Below are positions 1 through 6,730 of a stretch of 7,481 bases of DNA, piece by piece (the first letter of the stretch is position 1; every line of letters begins with the position of its first letter). A program made the translations under genes and the position numbers. Source of the stretch: Sphingomonadaceae bacterium (GTDB lineage: Bacteria; Pseudomonadota; Alphaproteobacteria; Sphingomonadales; Sphingomonadaceae); assembly GCA_947451875.1 (NCBI GenBank), contig CANGBE010000067.1:1-7481 (forward strand). Direction: 5' to 3'. The notes under the pieces were generated by a model. That model was not told where the DNA came from, did not search any database, and saw only the letters and a program-made list of their open reading frames with translations.

Positions 1-745
1 CGACTGCGGCGCGCATGGCCGGGTCGATCCCGGCATCAGTTATCAGAACGTCGACCTCGTCCAGTCCGCATACGATGGCTCCAGATGATGACTGGAACTT
101 TGAACTGTCGACCAGCAACACAACCTGTTCCGCACGGTCAATAAGACGGCGCTCGGCGGCGACGAGGATAACGTCCTGCTGCATGATTCCTTGAGGGCCG
201 ACAGCTGCCGCTCCCATGAACAGCTTTGGCGCGTGAAATTGCGGCATCGAATCCTCGCCCGCTGGCGCAAGAATGATGTTCTGTTCGCGAAAGATCGTTC
301 CAGAAGGCACTAGCAGCTGCGTTCCGGCCTGTGGCAGAAGCGCATTCACGATGTGCAGCGAGTTGGTTAGCACCTGACAATCAAGCCCTGCCAGATGCGG
401 GCACATCTGCAAGGTTGTGCTGCCGCCATCGATCATGATCCCTTCTCCTGGATCCACCAGCGCGGCGGCGGCAAGGCCGATGGCTTCTTTTGCCGCGAGG
501 TTTTGGGTTATGGCCTGATCGAATGGTGTTCCGCGCAAGCGGAGTTGTGCATCATGCTGCTTTTGCCCCGCCAATTTGGCGCCGCCGTGGACCCTCAGCA
601 ACTGCCCGCTCCCTTCCAGACGCGAAAGATCACGCCGGATGGTTGCGGGAGAGGCATCAAGACGCGCTTCGAGTTCGCGATAGGAAACAAAGCCGCGCGG
701 CTCCAGTGCTGCAAGGATCATCCGCTCTCGTTCGGTGGCGTGCAT
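1..745 (-). CDS. DeoR/GlpR-family transcriptional regulator, C-terminus cut by window edge
   Basis: The gene reads from an ATG at 745 to the left edge with no stop, giving 248 residues of a family usually about 250-260 long, so only the last few residues should be missing. Residues 1-55 form the DeoR winged helix-turn-helix: RGFVSYRELEARL, then the recognition-helix signature ASPATIRRDLSRLEGSG, then the wing LLRVHGGAK. Residues about 85-248 are the sugar-phosphate sensor domain, with IDGGSTT (106-111), LTNS (127-130), KLFMGA (174-179) and LVDSSKF (211-217), all typical of the family. It is the last visible gene of the leftward operon and starts 3 nt after the transporter stop. No strong Shine-Dalgarno is visible, so coupled translation is likely. 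Family members usually repress sugar operons and are released by a phosphorylated intermediate; rhamnulose-1-phosphate would be the natural inducer here, but that is inference. It could be named rhaR by analogy with rhizobia. Family assignment is firm; target and ligand are inferred from context. Confidence 0.93.
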   Translation of the reverse strand, partial: MHATERERMILAALEPRGFVSYRELEARLDASPATIRRDLSRLEGSGQLLRVHGGAKLAGQKQHDAQLRLRGTPFDQAITQNLAAKEAIGLAAAALVDPGEGIMIDGGSTTLQMCPHLAGLDCQVLTNSLHIVNALLPQAGTQLLVPSGTIFREQNIILAPAGEDSMPQFHAPKLFMGAAAVGPQGIMQQDVILVAAERRLIDRAEQVVLLVDSSKFQSSSGAIVCGLDEVDVLITDAGIDPAMRAAV

Positions 746-748
746 CGT

Positions 749-1996
749 TCAGCCCCGCTCGGCTTCGAGTTGTTCGAGCGACTTGCCCTGATTGCTTGGT
801 GCCCAGATTAAGCCAATCGCTCCGCTGGCAGCAAGGAAGCCGGTCAAAATCCATGCCAGCAACGAGAAGTTATCCTTGGCTAGTGATGGCACCGCAAGGC
901 TCCAGATACCAAGACCAATGCGGACGATGGCAAAGCTTGCCCCCTGCGCAGTGGCGCGAATTGCCGTGGGGAAAAGCTCTGCGCTCCACAACTGGAAAAA
1001 ACTCTGCGCACCAAATCCCCCGGCAATACCCATGATGACGATGTGGATGATGACGATTTCGAGCTTGAAGCCAAAGATCGCCAGCAGGGCCATGCCGAAT
1101 ACGTGCATGGCTGCAGAAATCCCGAACAGCAGCCTTTGATCCACCTTGTCGGAAAGGCGCATGAAGATGCCGTAGATAGAGATCATGCCGATGCCGAAAT
1201 AGCCGGCCGGAACCAGCGTTTCGGTCCAGGCAGGCAGGTGGTTCTGCTGGATCAGGTATGGCGTGAAGAAGCCGTTGTATCCAGCCCACAGGTTCCACAG
1301 GCCGTACATCGAGGCGAGATAGAACAGCGATCCCAGATAGCGCGGCTGGAGAAGTGCCCGCCAATTAGTGGTGGTCGCACCAGCCTCGTGGGCGGCCTTA
1401 ACATCTTCCCATCGCTCCGATTCTGCCATACGCGATCGAAGAAAAGTAAGCGCGAGGGCCAGCACCGCCAGATGGATGAAGAGCCAGCGCACGCCGCTGA
1501 TGCCGAATGGCTTAAGGAAATAAGCTGCTACCAGCACCGCGACTGGGCCCAGATACCATAGCATTTGCGCCACGCCTGAATGTGCCCCGCGCTTCTTGTC
1601 GGGCGCTCGCTCGGCGATCAGGGACCACGAGGCGGGAATGTCTGCACCCACGGCCAACCCAACCAGAATGTAGCCCAAAATCAGCATCCATTTGGCCGAG
1701 GCGAAGATCAGGAACAACATGCCAAAGGCGTAAAACAGCATGTCGTATTGATAGATTTTCTTGCGCCCGAACTTGTCGCATAAGACGCCGCCAATCAGCG
1801 CGCCGACACCGGCGGAGATGGCATTGGCGCTGAAGGCACCGATCAGGCCGACGAAATTGTCGGAAAGGCCGTAAATCTCTTTCCACATGCCAAGAGCCAC
1901 CGAGCCCGAAACGATCGAGCCAGCGTCGATGTAGTTGGCTAGGCCCGCCAGAATGGTATCGCGCCAGCTTTCCTTTTCGCTCGTCGCTGTTGTCAC
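749..1996 (-). CDS. MFS sugar transporter, putative L-rhamnose permease
   Basis: This 415-residue inner-membrane protein has about twelve hydrophobic segments (roughly 15-38, 48-72, 82-100, 103-125, 144-163, 168-186, 220-248, 262-280, 288-308, 312-334, 350-372, 378-398) with a hydrophilic central loop at 187-218. The MFS motif A is clear as GGVLCDKFGRKK (69-80), and the sugar-porter type signature ELFPTAIRATAQG is at 340-352. Asp24 lies in the first membrane segment, where MFS sugar/proton symporters often carry an acidic residue. The start is GTG at 1996, overlapping the lldD stop by 4 nt (GTGA), with GGGAG seven bases upstream. An ATG at 2000 is in another frame and encodes nothing recognisable. 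The operon context suggests L-rhamnose uptake, filling the role of the ABC importer in rhizobial rha clusters. Other substrates are possible, including L-lactate given the adjacent lldD, although the central-loop and motif pattern is sugar-porter-like. Confidence 0.9.
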   Translation of the reverse strand: MTTATSEKESWRDTILAGLANYIDAGSIVSGSVALGMWKEIYGLSDNFVGLIGAFSANAISAGVGALIGGVLCDKFGRKKIYQYDMLFYAFGMLFLIFASAKWMLILGYILVGLAVGADIPASWSLIAERAPDKKRGAHSGVAQMLWYLGPVAVLVAAYFLKPFGISGVRWLFIHLAVLALALTFLRSRMAESERWEDVKAAHEAGATTTNWRALLQPRYLGSLFYLASMYGLWNLWAGYNGFFTPYLIQQNHLPAWTETLVPAGYFGIGMISIYGIFMRLSDKVDQRLLFGISAAMHVFGMALLAIFGFKLEIVIIHIVIMGIAGGFGAQSFFQLWSAELFPTAIRATAQGASFAIVRIGLGIWSLAVPSLAKDNFSLLAWILTGFLAASGAIGLIWAPSNQGKSLEQLEAERG

Positions 1997-3144
1997 ACAT
2001 GGTCTCCCGCAAGGATTGTTCTGTTGATTTCAGAAATGCTGGAAACGCCGGTGAGCGCCATCGCTACACGCATTTCGGCTTCGACAAGGGCCAGCATCTT
2101 CGCCACCCCGGCCTCGCCTTGGGCGGCAAGAGCATAGGCCCATGCTCGGCCGAGCAACACGCCCTTGGCGCCAAGCGCGAGCATTCGCACAACGTCGAGA
2201 CCGGAACGCACCCCGCCATCGGCCAGCACGGTGAGCTGGTCGCCCACGGCATCGGCAATCGGCGGCAGTGCCTTGGCAGTCGACAGTACGCCATCTAGCT
2301 GGCGGCCGCCGTGGTTGGACACGACGATCCCGTCTGCGCCCAGCTTGGCTGCTTCGCGCGCATCTTCCGGATCAAGAATGCCTTTGATGATCAGCGGGCC
2401 TTTCCATTCCGAACGGATAAAATCGAGATCGCGCCAGGTAATCGAAGGGTCAAAATTATCGCGCATCCAGGCGAAGAAATCGCCAATGGCGTTCTTGCCC
2501 TTCATCACCGGCACGACGTTGCCGAGCACATGGGGGCGGCCCCACAGACCAACATCCCAAGCCCAGTCTGGCCGCGCCATGGCCTGCGCCAGACGCCAGA
2601 TCGAACCCTTCAGAGCGCCCGCCCCGGATAGCCCAGTGTAATAGTCACGATATCGGCTACCTGGCACGGCCATATCGACGGTGAAGACCAGCGCGGAACA
2701 TTTCGCTGCCATGGCCTGAGCCAACAGGTCTCTCATGAATGCGCGGTCGCGGATCATGTAAAGCTGGAACCAGAAGGGCTTGGCAGCCGCCTGCGCCACT
2801 TCATCCAGCGAACAGGCCGAGACGGTGGAGAGAGTGAATGGCACACCGGCCTGTTCAGCCGCGCGAACTGCTTTGCATTCACCCCGGCGCGCATTCAGGC
2901 CAGCGAGGCCAATCGGAGCAAGGGCAACCGGCAGGGCCAGCTTCTGCCCGAACAGCTCCGTTGAAACGTCGATGTTGGAAACATCGCGCAGCACCCGCTG
3001 GCGCAGTGCAATTTCAGTAAGCTCGTTGATGTTCTTTCGCAGGGTGACTTCGGCATAAGAGCCGCCGTCCATATATTCGAACAGGAAGCGCGGCAGTCGG
3101 CGGCGAGCGGCTTCGCGGAAGTCGGAAATCTGGGCAATGATCAT
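1993..3144 (-). CDS. lldD: FMN-dependent L-lactate dehydrogenase
   Basis: The 383-residue product oxidises L-lactate to pyruvate with FMN and, in characterised LldD proteins, passes electrons to the membrane quinone pool. It matches the alpha-hydroxyacid dehydrogenase family along its whole length. The N-terminus MIIAQISDFREAARR, followed by FLFEYMDGGSY (20-30), is the LldD start pattern with substrate Tyr24. Also present are the FMN-contacting PVALAPIGL (72-80), WFQLYM (125-130, Tyr129), TVDM (155-158), Lys254 in IKGILDPEDA, the catalytic His278 and Arg281 in SNHGGRQLDG (276-285), and the FMN-phosphate segments DGGVRSG (309-315) and LLGR (330-333). ATG 3144 is chosen over ATG 3171 because it matches the family N-terminus, overlaps the kinase stop by 4 nt (ATGA) and has AGAGG seven bases upstream. 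In this operon it would consume the L-lactate made by the SDR half of the divergent fusion enzyme. No residue is visibly missing. A related hydroxyacid oxidase is the alternative, but the LldD fit is close throughout. Confidence 0.93.
   Translation of the reverse strand: MIIAQISDFREAARRRLPRFLFEYMDGGSYAEVTLRKNINELTEIALRQRVLRDVSNIDVSTELFGQKLALPVALAPIGLAGLNARRGECKAVRAAEQAGVPFTLSTVSACSLDEVAQAAAKPFWFQLYMIRDRAFMRDLLAQAMAAKCSALVFTVDMAVPGSRYRDYYTGLSGAGALKGSIWRLAQAMARPDWAWDVGLWGRPHVLGNVVPVMKGKNAIGDFFAWMRDNFDPSITWRDLDFIRSEWKGPLIIKGILDPEDAREAAKLGADGIVVSNHGGRQLDGVLSTAKALPPIADAVGDQLTVLADGGVRSGLDVVRMLALGAKGVLLGRAWAYALAAQGEAGVAKMLALVEAEMRVAMALTGVSSISEINRTILAGDHV
2004..2008 (-). promoter_or_regulatory. Shine-Dalgarno of the transporter gene, inside lldD
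   Basis: GGGAG on the minus strand lies 7 nt before the GTG at 1996 and only 3 nt before the out-of-frame ATG at 2000. This supports the GTG as the true start. Confidence 0.6.
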
Positions 3145-4508
3145 ACTTGGGCCTCTATGGCTGCGTGCCATGCGGTGCGATAGGAGGACAGGTCGTGATC
3201 GAGCGGATCGACAAGAACAAGCTTACCCGGCTGCACAAGTGCAGGTTCTATCAGCCGAAGCGCGCCAAAGGAAACATCGGCTTCTGCACTAACGGTGTAG
3301 ACCCGGGTTCCCGGACGCAGCGCGGCGAGAGCGCGGCAGAACAGTTCGGATGCAGCGAAGCGCCCTTCGATCAGCAGTCGTTCTTTGGCGCCGATCAGAT
3401 CGAGCGCGGTATCGGCCATCAGGGCGGCGTAAAGGGCGATGGCGGCAGTCTGGTCGTCGTCCGCATCCGGCCGGTTGATCCAGCGGCTGGTGCTGGCAGG
3501 GAAGGGGCCGCTACCGGGCACTTGAGAAGGAAGGACCATAGCTTCGGAAGTTAGCACATTGGCAAGGCCATCAAGCCCGGGCCGGTCGACACGCTGACCC
3601 AGCAATTCAATTTCGCGCCCGCCCATGAACCGCGCCGAAGGCACCGGCTGGCCGAACGCATCGACATTGACGAGGCAATCGCGCGCATCTGTCAGGCTAG
3701 TCAACTCGACTGGCTCAGCAGTTGATCGCATGGCGATGAACCATGTTCCGGTGGAAAGCACGGTCGCCTCGGACCCGGTGATTTCCGGAAAGCTCCGTGC
3801 AGCCAGCAAGGCAGCGTTGGAATCGTGCAGGCCTGCATAAACGCGAATGGTTGGCGAGAGGCCGGTTCGCTCGGCAAGTTCGGGCAGCAAGGTGCCAACC
3901 ACGTCACCAGCGCGGACCAAGGGGGCGAATTGATCAGCCCAACCGCGCCGCTTGGCCATGGGCGAGAAATCGCTGGCTGCGGGACACCACAGGTCTGAAT
4001 GGCAGCCAAGGCTGGTAACCTCGCTCGCCGCCATGCCTGAAAGCAGCCAAGCCCAGTATTGGGCATGGGGCATCAGAGTGCAGCTCTTCAGCACTTCGAA
4101 CGCTTCAAGATAGTGCAACTGGGTGCCAATATTGAGCCCAGCGGGCAGGGCGGGGGATCCCGTTACGGCAAACGTATCTCGCTGGGCCCTGTAGGCTGAC
4201 AAGGAATCCGCTGGAATTTCGAACTCGTAATCCGGCGGAACGAAGGCCAGCATGCCGCCACGAATACCGACAACAGCAGCACCGTGGGAAACCGGGATGA
4301 TTGCTTCGACCGGGTGATCGGCAAATTGCCCGAGCGCCTTGATCAGCCAGTCTGCGGTCGCAGCGGTATCGAGTGCTGCATATGGTTCGCCCGGCAATGC
4401 CGCATTGGCGCGGGTCAGCTTTTCAAGGCAGCGGCCATCCTTTGACCAGAGCGAAACTTTGCTCAGGGTCTTGCCGATATCAATGACAATGGCGAAGCCC
4501 TGATCCAG
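3141..4508 (-). CDS. rhaB: FGGY-family carbohydrate kinase, probable L-rhamnulokinase
   Basis: This is a cytoplasmic kinase of the FGGY/ASKHA fold, expected to phosphorylate L-rhamnulose to L-rhamnulose-1-phosphate with ATP. Numbering from the CTG at 4508 (455 residues), the first phosphate loop is IDIGKT (9-14), the presumed catalytic base is Asp229 in GLHDSNAA (226-233), and the second nucleotide segment is LSTGTWFI (251-258). IEGRFAAS (380-387) sits where the adenosine loop is expected but lacks the usual double glycine. The start is uncertain. Homology predicts a start just before IVIDIGKT, yet no ATG, GTG or TTG lies between codon 4571 (TTG) and that motif. A GGGAG lies seven bases before the CTG, and the codons upstream are A/T-ending and look non-coding. 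Alternatives are TTG 4571, ATG 4598 (overlapping the first codon of the divergent gene) and GTG 4631. It is first in the leftward operon. In rhizobia the equivalent is called rhaK. Substrate is inferred from the neighbours. Confidence 0.85.
   Translation of the reverse strand: MDQGFAIVIDIGKTLSKVSLWSKDGRCLEKLTRANAALPGEPYAALDTAATADWLIKALGQFADHPVEAIIPVSHGAAVVGIRGGMLAFVPPDYEFEIPADSLSAYRAQRDTFAVTGSPALPAGLNIGTQLHYLEAFEVLKSCTLMPHAQYWAWLLSGMAASEVTSLGCHSDLWCPAASDFSPMAKRRGWADQFAPLVRAGDVVGTLLPELAERTGLSPTIRVYAGLHDSNAALLAARSFPEITGSEATVLSTGTWFIAMRSTAEPVELTSLTDARDCLVNVDAFGQPVPSARFMGGREIELLGQRVDRPGLDGLANVLTSEAMVLPSQVPGSGPFPASTSRWINRPDADDDQTAAIALYAALMADTALDLIGAKERLLIEGRFAASELFCRALAALRPGTRVYTVSAEADVSFGALRLIEPALVQPGKLVLVDPLDHDLSSYRTAWHAAIEAQV
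3152..3156 (-). promoter_or_regulatory. Shine-Dalgarno of lldD, inside the kinase gene
   Basis: AGAGG on the minus strand lies 7 nt before ATG 3144 and within the last codons of the kinase gene. It supports the 3144 start over the upstream ATG at 3171. Confidence 0.6.
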
Positions 4509-4515
4509 CTGTCTG

Positions 4516-4520
4516 CTCCC
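4516..4520 (-). promoter_or_regulatory. Shine-Dalgarno GGGAG before a CTG start of the kinase gene
   Basis: On the minus strand GGGAG is followed by a 7-nt spacer and then CTG at 4508-4506. The transporter gene of the same operon has the identical GGGAG with a 7-nt spacer before its GTG. This supports initiation at the CTG, but only by position and resemblance. Confidence 0.5.
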
Positions 4521-4535
4521 GTGTTTTGATCGAAG

Positions 4536-4567
4536 TTGATTGCTTTCTAGCGAATAGGATTGATTGC
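4536..4567 (+). repeat. 8-bp direct repeat TTGATTGC, candidate operator
   Basis: Perfect copies of TTGATTGC occupy 4536-4543 and 4560-4567, 24 bp apart start to start. TTGATCG at 4526-4532 is a near copy ten bases upstream, about one helical turn. GCAATCA at 4591-4597 is the same heptamer inverted and overlaps the aldolase start codon. Repeated short half-sites are common for DeoR-family operators. Regulator binding here is inference. The shorter heptamer TGATTGC also occurs inside genes (for example 789-795 and near 4299), so only the clustering is notable. Confidence 0.45.
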
Positions 4568-4583
4568 GCAAGGGGTGAATGCT

Positions 4584-4588
4584 AGGGG
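4584..4588 (+). promoter_or_regulatory. Shine-Dalgarno AGGGG deciding the aldolase/dehydrogenase start
   Basis: AGGGG stands 8 nt before ATG 4597. The alternative in-frame ATG at 4579 has a purine run (AAGGGG, 4570-4575) only 3 nt upstream, too close for efficient initiation. The 4597 start is therefore preferred. Confidence 0.6.
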
Positions 4589-4596
4589 CGGCAATC

Positions 4597-6708
4597 ATGA
4601 CAGTGCAACCACCAAATCCGATTCCCGCCACGCCATTTGCGGTTCCCTCAAACCGCTGGGATGCAGCCTATGCTGCAAAGCTGTCGCCATCAGAGCTGTT
4701 GCTCTATCGTTCGAACCTGCTCGGATCAGACCTGACAGTTACCAATTTTGGCGGCGGAAACACCTCGGCCAAACTGGTCGAAAACGACCCGCTGACTGGC
4801 GAGATGACCGAGGTGCTTTGGGTAAAGGGGTCGGGCGGCGATATCGGATCGATGAAGCTTGATGGCTTTGCCACGCTCTATCAGGACAAGCTTCTGGGGT
4901 TGGAGAAGCACTACGGTGGGCCGGACGATGACGACAAGATGGTCGGTTTCCTGCCGCATTGCACATTCAACCTGAACGGCCGCGCGGCTTCGATCGATAC
5001 GCCGCTGCATTCGCTGCTGCCCTTTGCTCATGTCGATCACGTCCACCCCGATGCGATCATCGCGCTGGCAGCCTCTTCGGGCGGCGAAGCAGCGACGCAG
5101 GAAATCTGGGGCGGCAAGATTGGCTGGCTGCCGTGGAAGCGTCCGGGCTACACCCTCGGCGTGATGCTTCGCGATTATGCTCAGGCCAATCCGGGCGTTG
5201 AAGGGGTTGTGCTCGCGGGACACGGGATCATTTGCTGGGCAGACAGCGCCATGGCTTGCTATGATCACACGGTTCAGCTGATCGCTGACGCGGCGAATTA
5301 CCTGAACGCGAAGCTGGCGGGCAAACCGGCGTTCGGCGGACGGGAGATTGCTCCCAATCCAGACCGTGCAGCCATTGCCGCTGACCTGATGCCGCGCCTG
5401 CGTGGGGCGATGACCGGCGCGCGGCGTAAGCTCGGTCACTGGTCTGACGATGCCGAGGCGCTGGAATTTGTTGGCAGTGCGGAGTTCGAGCGACTTGCCG
5501 CGCTGGGCACCTCTTGCCCCGATCACTTCCTGCGCACCAAGATCGCGCCGCTCACGCTTGATCCGGCGCGGCTGCATGACGATGCCTACCTTGCAGAAAA
5601 GATCGTCGCCTACCGCGATAGCTACGCAGCCTACTACGAACGGTGTAAGCGCCTCAATTCGCCCGCAATGCGCGATTCCAATCCGGTTGTTGTGCTGGTT
5701 CCGGGCGTCGGTCGGATCACTTTCGCCACCGACAAGACGACCGCGCGTCTAGCTGGTGAGTTCTATGGCAACGCCATCAACGTAATGCGCGGGGCCGAGG
5801 CCATTGGCGAATATATCGCGCTCGACGAGCAGGAAGCTTTCGATATCGAATACTGGCTGCTCGAAGAAGCCAAGTTGCAGCGCATGCCGGCCCCCAAGCC
5901 GATGGTCGGGCGAATTGCTCTGGTAACCGGCGGGGCAGGGGGTATTGGCGCCGCGACTGCCGCAAGGCTGCTGCGCGAAGGTGCCTGCGTTATGCTGGCG
6001 GATCGCGATGCGGCGGCTGCCGAGGAAGTGCGCGAAGGCTTTGCCAAGCTGTTCGGCAAGGACGTGGTTCGCGCGGTTGCTTGCGATGTGACCGAGGAGG
6101 CGCAAGTCGCCGCTGCCTTTGCCGCCTGCGCGCGGGAGTTCGGCGGGCTTGATGTGCTGGTTGCCAACGCCGGAATCGCCAGCTCGGCCGGTATTGAGCA
6201 GACCACGGTCGAGCTGTGGAACCTCAACTTCGATGTTCTGGCGCAGGGCTATTTCCTAACGTCCAAGCACGCTTGGCCGTTGTTGAAGGCGATGAAGGAT
6301 CAAGGCGGCACTTCGGTAGTGTTCATCGGATCAAAGAATGCCGTGGCAGCGGCGAGCGGCGCTTCGGCCTATGCTTCGGCCAAGGCAGCGGCGAACCATC
6401 TCGCCCGCTGCCTCGCGCTGGAGGGTGCGCCCGAGGGCATCCGTGTCAATATCGTGAACCCCGATGCGGTGATCAAGGGCAGCAAGATCTGGGACGGCGA
6501 CTGGCGTAAAGAACGCGCCGCCAACAACAAGATCGATCCCGGCGCAGAACTGGAAGAGCATTACCGCAACCGCTCCATGCTCAAGCGCGATGTTCTACCC
6601 GAAGACATCGCCGAAGCCGCCTATTGGCTGGCAAGCGATCTATCGATGAAATCGACTGGCAACATGATCAATGTCGATGCAGGTAATGCTCTGGCCTTCA
6701 CCCGTTGA
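4597..6708 (+). CDS. rhaD: Bifunctional L-rhamnulose-1-phosphate aldolase / L-lactaldehyde dehydrogenase (SDR)
   Basis: This 703-residue cytoplasmic fusion matches the RhaD/RhaEW-type bifunctional enzymes, which are about 690-710 long. Residues about 20-430 are a class II aldolase. They carry NRWD near the start, TNFGGGNTSAK (49-59), WVKGSGGD (75-82), the metal-ligand cluster HVDHVHPDA (145-153, HxH at 148/150) and a third histidine at 209 in AGHGIICW. This half cleaves L-rhamnulose-1-phosphate to dihydroxyacetone phosphate and L-lactaldehyde. Residues about 437-703 are a short-chain dehydrogenase. They have the cofactor loop TGGAGGIG (444-451), Asp469 after the second strand (favouring NAD over NADP), ANAG (523-526), Ser578 and the catalytic YASAK (Tyr592, Lys596). 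This half oxidises L-lactaldehyde to L-lactate. Both halves keep their key residues. An upstream ATG at 4579 would add six residues but has poor ribosome-site spacing. It heads the rightward unit and rhaI follows after 22 nt. In the RhaE/RhaW nomenclature the two domains are named separately. Confidence 0.94.
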   Translation: MTVQPPNPIPATPFAVPSNRWDAAYAAKLSPSELLLYRSNLLGSDLTVTNFGGGNTSAKLVENDPLTGEMTEVLWVKGSGGDIGSMKLDGFATLYQDKLLGLEKHYGGPDDDDKMVGFLPHCTFNLNGRAASIDTPLHSLLPFAHVDHVHPDAIIALAASSGGEAATQEIWGGKIGWLPWKRPGYTLGVMLRDYAQANPGVEGVVLAGHGIICWADSAMACYDHTVQLIADAANYLNAKLAGKPAFGGREIAPNPDRAAIAADLMPRLRGAMTGARRKLGHWSDDAEALEFVGSAEFERLAALGTSCPDHFLRTKIAPLTLDPARLHDDAYLAEKIVAYRDSYAAYYERCKRLNSPAMRDSNPVVVLVPGVGRITFATDKTTARLAGEFYGNAINVMRGAEAIGEYIALDEQEAFDIEYWLLEEAKLQRMPAPKPMVGRIALVTGGAGGIGAATAARLLREGACVMLADRDAAAAEEVREGFAKLFGKDVVRAVACDVTEEAQVAAAFAACAREFGGLDVLVANAGIASSAGIEQTTVELWNLNFDVLAQGYFLTSKHAWPLLKAMKDQGGTSVVFIGSKNAVAAASGASAYASAKAAANHLARCLALEGAPEGIRVNIVNPDAVIKGSKIWDGDWRKERAANNKIDPGAELEEHYRNRSMLKRDVLPEDIAEAAYWLASDLSMKSTGNMINVDAGNALAFTR

Positions 6709-6718
6709 GCGGCAACTC

Positions 6719-6725
6719 GAGAGGA
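6719..6725 (+). promoter_or_regulatory. Shine-Dalgarno of L-rhamnose isomerase gene
   Basis: GAGAGGA lies 5 nt before ATG 6731, in the 22-nt gap after the aldolase/dehydrogenase stop. It is a good match in a normal position and fixes the isomerase start. Confidence 0.7.
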
Positions 6726-6730
6726 TAGAT

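Larger units (their letters stand above)
4509..4596. promoter_or_regulatory. Divergent intergenic control region
   Basis: This 88-bp stretch lies between the leftward kinase operon and the rightward aldolase-isomerase unit, and is more AT-rich than the flanking genes. It must hold promoters for both units if the CTG kinase start is right. It contains two copies of TTGATTGC, a TTGATCG just upstream (4526-4532), an 8-bp palindrome TTGCGCAA (4564-4571) and, at its right end, the inverted heptamer GCAATCA (4591-4597). I could not identify a convincing -35/-10 pair on either strand. The best -10-like hexamer is TAGGAT (4555-4560), with no -35 at a suitable distance. Confidence 0.6.

Noticed and set aside
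395..1035. Plus-strand open frames (138 and 181 residues) across the regulator and transporter genes
   Set aside because: They are antisense to the DeoR-family and MFS frames, both of which have family motifs throughout.
1043..1561. 172-residue plus-strand open frame opposite the transporter gene
   Set aside because: Antisense shadow of a clear MFS coding frame, with low-complexity, composition-driven sequence and no recognisable domain.
3145..3171. Upstream ATG for lldD adding nine residues
   Set aside because: The family begins at MII..., and ATG 3144 has both a Shine-Dalgarno and the ATGA overlap.
4526..4560. Sigma-70 promoter using TTGATC or TTGATT as -35 and TAGGAT as -10
   Set aside because: Spacings are 23 and 13 bp, outside the usable range, so no promoter is called.
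4579..4596. Upstream ATG adding six residues to the aldolase/dehydrogenase
   Set aside because: The purine-rich site is only 3 nt before it, while ATG 4597 has AGGGG at 8 nt and fits the family N-terminus.
4726..5577. 283-residue open frame on the minus strand inside the aldolase/dehydrogenase gene
   Set aside because: It lies wholly antisense to a gene with strong homology, resembles no family I know, and is expected from GC-rich codon bias.
6709..6730. Possible terminator or attenuator between the aldolase/dehydrogenase and isomerase genes
   Set aside because: The 22-nt gap holds only a ribosome site; no hairpin with a T-run is present.
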